A DNA stretch of 64,000 bases, taken from assembly GCA_004026145.2 (NCBI GenBank), contig CP034976.1, positions 3,401,296-3,465,295 of the forward strand. Direction: 5' to 3'. This document shows positions 59,846 through 64,000 of the stretch, piece after piece. The number at the start of each line of letters is the position of its first letter. Within the stretch, counting starts at the first letter, position 1. Both the position numbers and the translations under genes were made by a program. This DNA is from Takifugu bimaculatus. Its lineage: Eukaryota; Chordata; Actinopteri; Tetraodontiformes; Tetraodontidae. The notes beneath the pieces are model-generated. The model was not told the origin of the DNA and ran no database searches. It worked only from the letters and a program-made list of their open reading frames with translations.

Positions 59846-61465
59846 TTGACCTATCAGTTTTAACTTCTGCCATTTTAAATCTTTTGAGGTTGTCAAGTTT
59901 AAAAGCTTGCTTTTATGCACTGAAAGTCCTTTTTTAGGAATTCAGCCACTCTGAGGAAATGCAGACTTGGTCTGGAGCTTGGTTATTATTTTTTGCTATT
60001 TGCTGATGCAGGAACTGGGTTGGGCTGGTCCTGGTGGAGCTCACTGTGGACCCACACTTCCAGCCCGCGTGGGTCTGTGGGCATCTGAAGCACCATCCCT
60101 CCATCTCTGTTGTGATTGGTGACCGTTCTTGTGATCTTGTTGACTTGTTTTCCATGCCGATGATCTGCAGATCGACCCACCAGTGATCTGATATGTATTT
60201 TAGATATATTTAGTTAGATGTCAATTGTTATGAGAGTTTACTGGAAAAACTCTCATCCTGTGGCGGTGAGTTGTTCATACTGCTAATAAATCTCCACATA
60301 TGTCACATGAGCTGCCCCAACAGCGCCATCTAGCAAAACTGGGTGCATCCTATTCACAGCAAATTATGCCGTCAGTTATGTACATAAATAGTGCTAATCG
60401 TCACCCAAGGATGTGTGCATTTATGTATATATACGCAAATAACGTGTATTCCAATATTTGTCTTTGTAAATATTTATCTACACTTCCAAGGATGTAACCA
60501 TCAAATATAAATGTACAAAATCTTCAATGCGAGATTTCGTTCAGCCACTCAACACACACCTACATCACCAGTTTTTCCCGGAAACCCTCAAGAATCGACT
60601 CAAATATTTCCCCATTATGACCCTGAGGAGTTAAATCGTGGAGGTACCCAGCAGGAGCTACTTTCTTTAAATAGTTCCCGGAATTTGTGGAGAATTTCAC
60701 TAATGTGAGAGAATGAATTCACAATAAAGCAATATAATTTCACAGAAACAGGTCATGCGGACGTGGATTTTTGTCATATTACTAAAGCAGTGAAATTTAA
60801 AAAAAAGAGAAAAGGCTAAATTTGAGCATCTGAGCCTGCCTAGTGTGTGCAGCAGGACAGGAGGAGGCTCAGTCCATGGAGAAGAATAAAGAATAAAATG
60901 GTGACTGTGTAGCTGAAAGCTAATCCACCAAAATCACTGCTTCAAATGCTAAAAGCTAGCATCAAAATGAAAAGACACTTTTAAATCCTTTTTGAACTCT
61001 TTCTCCTCTCCTCCTCTTCCAGGTGAGGAGCTCCTGCCAGAGACTGACCACAGCAGGCAGCCTGGGAGAGCACAGACCCCCGTCTCTCCATAGAGGGCAC
61101 CCACAGACTCAGAATGCCTTGTTTGCTTGAGCTGTGTACATTTTGTGTTTGAAAGAGCAGCAAGTCAATGAATCTGGATAATGCGCGAGCCGGGCCGCAT
61201 AACTCACGTTGATAGTCCTTACATTGTGCCAAGAAGCGATAAATCTGCACTGGGAGACATGAATATGCAGCGACAGTCAGTCTGGCTTGTTCGTGCTTGC
61301 ATGCCCCCTGATGCACAGTTTATTCCTCTGCCCCGTCCCAAGCAGAAAAATAAAACCAATGAGCCGCGGCGCTGTCTCATCACCAGCACAAAGAATTGTA
61401 GCAAAGCATTTCCCAGAATAAGCTCAAGAACTGTAAATCATTAGCATATGTGTCATTCGCACATC
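59845..61465. other. Intergenic sequence
   Basis: There is no recognisable gene. It contains a 10-bp inverted repeat at 60230-60256 (ATGAGAGTTT/AAACTCTCAT, 7-nt loop). A 111-codon minus-strand frame at 60981-61316 has no recognisable domain. Confidence 0.55.
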
Positions 61466-61616
<151 letters not shown>

Positions 61617-62020
61617 AGAAACTCACTTTTATTTCCTCTGCAGTGGTGAGCCATGAGCAGCTCTTCTCCCCTCTGTGACCGTGGAACCTGCAGCCTGTGT
61701 TTGACGGCTCTTTCTATCTTTATATGAAATGAAGAGGGAACAGATATGCACCAGGCAGTTGGGGTGGGGGGGATTAATGCACTCATTGACACAGACAGCC
61801 TCGGGAAATACTGATAAGAAGACTGATTTGTCAGGATCCAAATCCTCAACTGGCATTTCCCCCCCATGTAATAAAAACATTTAAAAAAAATAACACCTCA
61901 TAATCCTGCAAGCGCACGTGTGTATTTGAGTGTGTGTGGTGGTGGTGGTGGGGGGTCTTTTGTTGCTTGAGGCAAAGGGTAAAAATGTAATTTGTGCCCG
62001 TTCAGTAAATAAAGGACAAA
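61617..62020. other. Intergenic, left flank of the promoter island
   Basis: No gene is seen. It contains short GGT/G runs at 61931-61955 and a run of G near 61764-61771. The composition changes to CpG-rich at its right edge. Confidence 0.55.
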
Positions 62021-62837
62021 TCCAGATTCCCGCGGCTCCTCGGGGCACCGGAATCTAAATATGAGGCGCGATGAAATTAAAGGATAATAAAAGGGAAGAG
62101 CGGGCGGAAAGGTAGAGAACCCGATCAGCGGTCCGATCCCTCTCAGCGCCACAAAGAAGTTCTTGGACACAGTTGACAAGTATGCGTAACGACGCGTGCC
62201 TCTAGTGGCACCGTTGGAGGAGGGTCGTCAGACGCACGCAGATGCGCGGCTTTCTGCACTACATTTCCTCCCAACATCGACTGGAGAACAAATAAACGTC
62301 CGCGTAGGGAGGTTTCGGAACAAATTTGGACTTAAAAAACCCAACAACCCCCCCCCAAACCGTTCGATTATCGGTTTGTGCGCAACTGGAGAGGAGGAGC
62401 GGCGGATCCAATCGTCTCATTTTACTGTTGAAACAGTTTTCAAGAGGCGGTTGAAGGATTTCTGTGATTAAACTGCACCGTGATTTCTCCTTCCGCATCT
62501 CTGGACTGCGTTTGAAATCCCCCAACGGTCATTCTCGTCCCCCTTTTTTTTCCGCCTTTCGGGGGACAGGATCGTTCGAGGCGACCCAAAGTTCCGCAGG
62601 CGCAGTTCTCCTCATTCACAAAGGCGCGGGAAGTCAGGCTCGGCTGTTGCTCTGGCACTTGTCAGCAGACAGATAGCATCGGCTGTAGGAGGGGATTCAG
62701 AGACTCCTGCGGGGTGATTGTAGCAGCCTGCGTTCGCAGGTGTTAACACCGATCCGCTTGTGAGGGACCCGAGGTGCTTCATCTTGATCAAGCCGCTCTC
62801 AGACTTGAAACAGAACAAAAAAAAAAAGAGAAAAGAA

Positions 62838-62947
62838 ATGTTTGACCAAGTACAATGAGCGCACATCTGACGCAGACGTCAAAACCCATAGATGGTCCGT
62901 CGAATTCAGTGTTGAGGAGCGAATTTGAGTCGTCTTTGGAATTTTAA
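62838..62947 (+). promoter_or_regulatory. grik3 5'UTR with three upstream ORFs
   Basis: Three short ATG-started frames precede the grik3 start. uORF1 (62838-62858) has six codons plus TGA. uORF2 (62855-62947) has 30 codons plus TAA; its ATG overlaps the uORF1 stop as ATGA, the layout seen where termination and re-initiation are coupled. uORF3 (62892-62915) has seven codons plus TGA in another frame. The uORF2 stop lies 31 nt before the main ATG. If the transcript starts upstream of 62838, these frames would be expected to lower basal translation of the receptor. The transcription start is not visible, so inclusion of all three in the mRNA is inferred. Confidence 0.6.
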
Positions 62948-62978
62948 AAGAAAAAGTGGATCCAGCGACTTTGCAACC

Positions 62979-63093
62979 ATGCGAAATACTTGGCTGCCTC
63001 GCCGGACTGCGATTTGGGAATACTGGACCTCGTTGATTGCGTGCCTCTTTTGGATTCAGCGCTCCAGTGGGATGCCCCACGTTATCAGAATAG
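62979..63093 (+). CDS. grik3: grik3 first coding exon: kainate receptor subunit GluK3, N-terminus (partial)
   Basis: This exon encodes the first 38 residues, plus one base of codon 39, of an ionotropic kainate-type glutamate receptor subunit, a cation channel of neuronal membranes that assembles as tetramers. Seen: a 31-residue N-terminal segment with a basic start (MRNTWLPRR) and a hydrophobic core (IWEYW...SLIACLFWI) that reads as a signal peptide, then GMPHVIRIG, the start of the extracellular amino-terminal domain. From family knowledge, PHVIRIG and the WEYW core fit GluK3, while GluK2 has THVLRFG at this place; the length to the first splice junction also equals that of mammalian GRIK3. 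The start is the first in-frame ATG after an in-frame TGA at 62913-62915 and has A at -3. The exon ends ATAG|gtgagtg, a strong phase-1 donor. Ligand-binding, membrane and pore segments must lie in exons to the right of the window. Confidence 0.95.
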
Positions 63094-64000
63094 GTGAGTG
63101 CAAACACGCGCGCACGCACACGCGGCCGTCTGCTTTCACCTTGACCCCGCTCCTCTCGGTTCGTGTCAGTGCGGTCGGTGATGCGTGCGTCCGCAGCGGT
63201 AGCGGCTGTTTTTAGGACTAAAACCAGAGTCCCCCCCCTCACCCGTTCATGTGAGAATTTCCACTTTTGGTGAAACGACGGTGACAAATCAGACAGCTGC
63301 GCGTTTCTGCGGACCCTTGTCTGCACAATCGAAGGTCTCCTCTCCTCTCATGCATCGAATGTGCGCGTTTGGTGTGACCTCTGCGCACCCTGCTTCCTCT
63401 GGTCCTTCAGCCAGCATGTTGGTTAACTTCCTTCCCCCTCACTTTCTAATGTAGTTGTGCTTCATGCTGTCATAAGAAAGAGGAGAAAATGAATTTAAGA
63501 TGCTAGTACAGTTGGGAAGTTGCACCAGATGTTGCAAGTTGGGGATAAAGTAAAGTTGGACCCCAAAATTTCAGCCCCCACATGCAGAAAAAAGATTCCA
63601 GAGAAAAGAAAAGGATTGAGGGTCCTCCACAAAAGAGGGAGGAAGCAGACACTGTCCGGCTTGTCTGCTTCCAATCTCACACCGAAGAATAACGTGAGAA
63701 AAGTCATTTCTGGAGGCTGGCGCGGCGTGATGAAACGTTCTTCGCCGCCAACAGACAGGAACAGGACGGAGATCAATACGGTTTTTGTCATGAGGCAAAA
63801 TCGTTTCTGACATTTGGCGGAGTGCCACGCAGGACAATTACTCCAAATGGCATCGGCTCTCATTAACATAGCAGGGCAGCAGCGGAGGAGAGAACAGCCG
63901 GGAGGGGAGAGCGTCCAAATGGAGCTCTTTGTCTTTGGGGTTTCAAAAATAAATACAAATAAAATATCTATATATATGGGTTCAAGTGGATGGATTAGAA
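63094..64000 (+). other. grik3: grik3 intron 1 (5' part)
   Basis: The intron begins with gtgagtg directly after the coding exon and runs past the window end. Its first 300 bases or so remain CpG-rich, with CGCG and GCGCACGCAC stretches, and look like the downstream shoulder of the promoter island. After about 63430 the composition becomes ordinary. Two overlapping open frames of 124 and 96 codons occur on opposite strands around 63495-63869. They have no recognisable domains and I treat them as chance. No second exon with receptor-like coding is seen before the window ends. Confidence 0.9.

Larger units (their letters stand above)
62020..63420 (+). promoter_or_regulatory. CpG-rich promoter/5'UTR island of grik3
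   Basis: CpG dinucleotides are sparse through the 60 kb to the left but become frequent here, for example GACGCGTGCC near 62190, CGTCAGACGCACGCAGATGCGCGG near 62226-62249 and GCGGCGGATCC near 62398. High CpG continues through the coding exon into the first 300 bases of intron 1. There is no convincing TATA box, which is usual for CpG-island promoters of neuronal receptor genes. The exact transcription start cannot be placed by eye. The boundaries are approximate. Confidence 0.7.

Overview
The window looks like vertebrate, almost certainly teleost fish, nuclear DNA. It has no operons or dense coding. Almost all of it is AT-rich, intron- or desert-like sequence with many microsatellites and eroded copies of repeats typical of fish genomes. 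The only protein-coding sequence I can name with confidence is at the right end: the first coding exon of grik3 (kainate receptor subunit GluK3) on the + strand at 62979-63093. It ends in a phase-1 GT donor, and intron 1 fills the rest of the window. The exact species cannot be read from the sequence. I could not run any search, so all homology calls rest on recognition by eye.

Layout. Bases 1 to about 62000 are a long gene desert upstream of grik3. This agrees with established knowledge that mammalian GRIK3 is preceded by a large intergenic interval. Within the desert there are eroded dispersed repeats near 1.4, 8.7, 16.3, 21.8, 23.9, 27.1, 34.8, 42.7 and 44.2 kb. A nested LINE composite lies at 55.2-56.4 kb: Tx1-like ORF1 pieces interrupted by an antisense L2/Rex1-like ORF2 tail. 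It is followed by a probable DNA-transposon-like repeat at 56.6-56.9 kb. At 59.25-59.84 kb a 423-bp TCTCC/TTCTC tract runs straight into the 3' end of an L2-type LINE. There are large microsatellites: CA at 17.8 and 22.9 kb, CCTG/TCTG at 36.3 kb, poly-G at 29.8 and 41.7 kb, CCAT at 55.0 kb and ATCT at 61.5 kb.

Regulatory content. From about 62020 the base composition turns CpG-rich and forms the probable grik3 promoter/5'UTR island. Three short upstream ORFs sit just before the grik3 start codon; two of them overlap in an ATGA arrangement. In the desert I could pick out isolated motif-level signals: an 18/21 match to the REST/NRSF silencer element (10948-10968), a perfect four-pentamer heat-shock element (51191-51210), a 21-bp palindrome made of two forkhead sites (13958-13978), a GATA palindrome (22245-22261), a POU-like 12-bp inverted repeat (2650-2683), nuclear-receptor-like repeats (22741-22772) and two good CTCF-like matches. 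These are plausible parts of a long-range regulatory landscape for a neuronal receptor gene, but the sequence alone does not show function.

I did not find a new multi-gene system, CRISPR array, tRNA, rRNA or other RNA gene. The many 60-180 codon open frames in the desert show no recognisable domains and are best read as chance.
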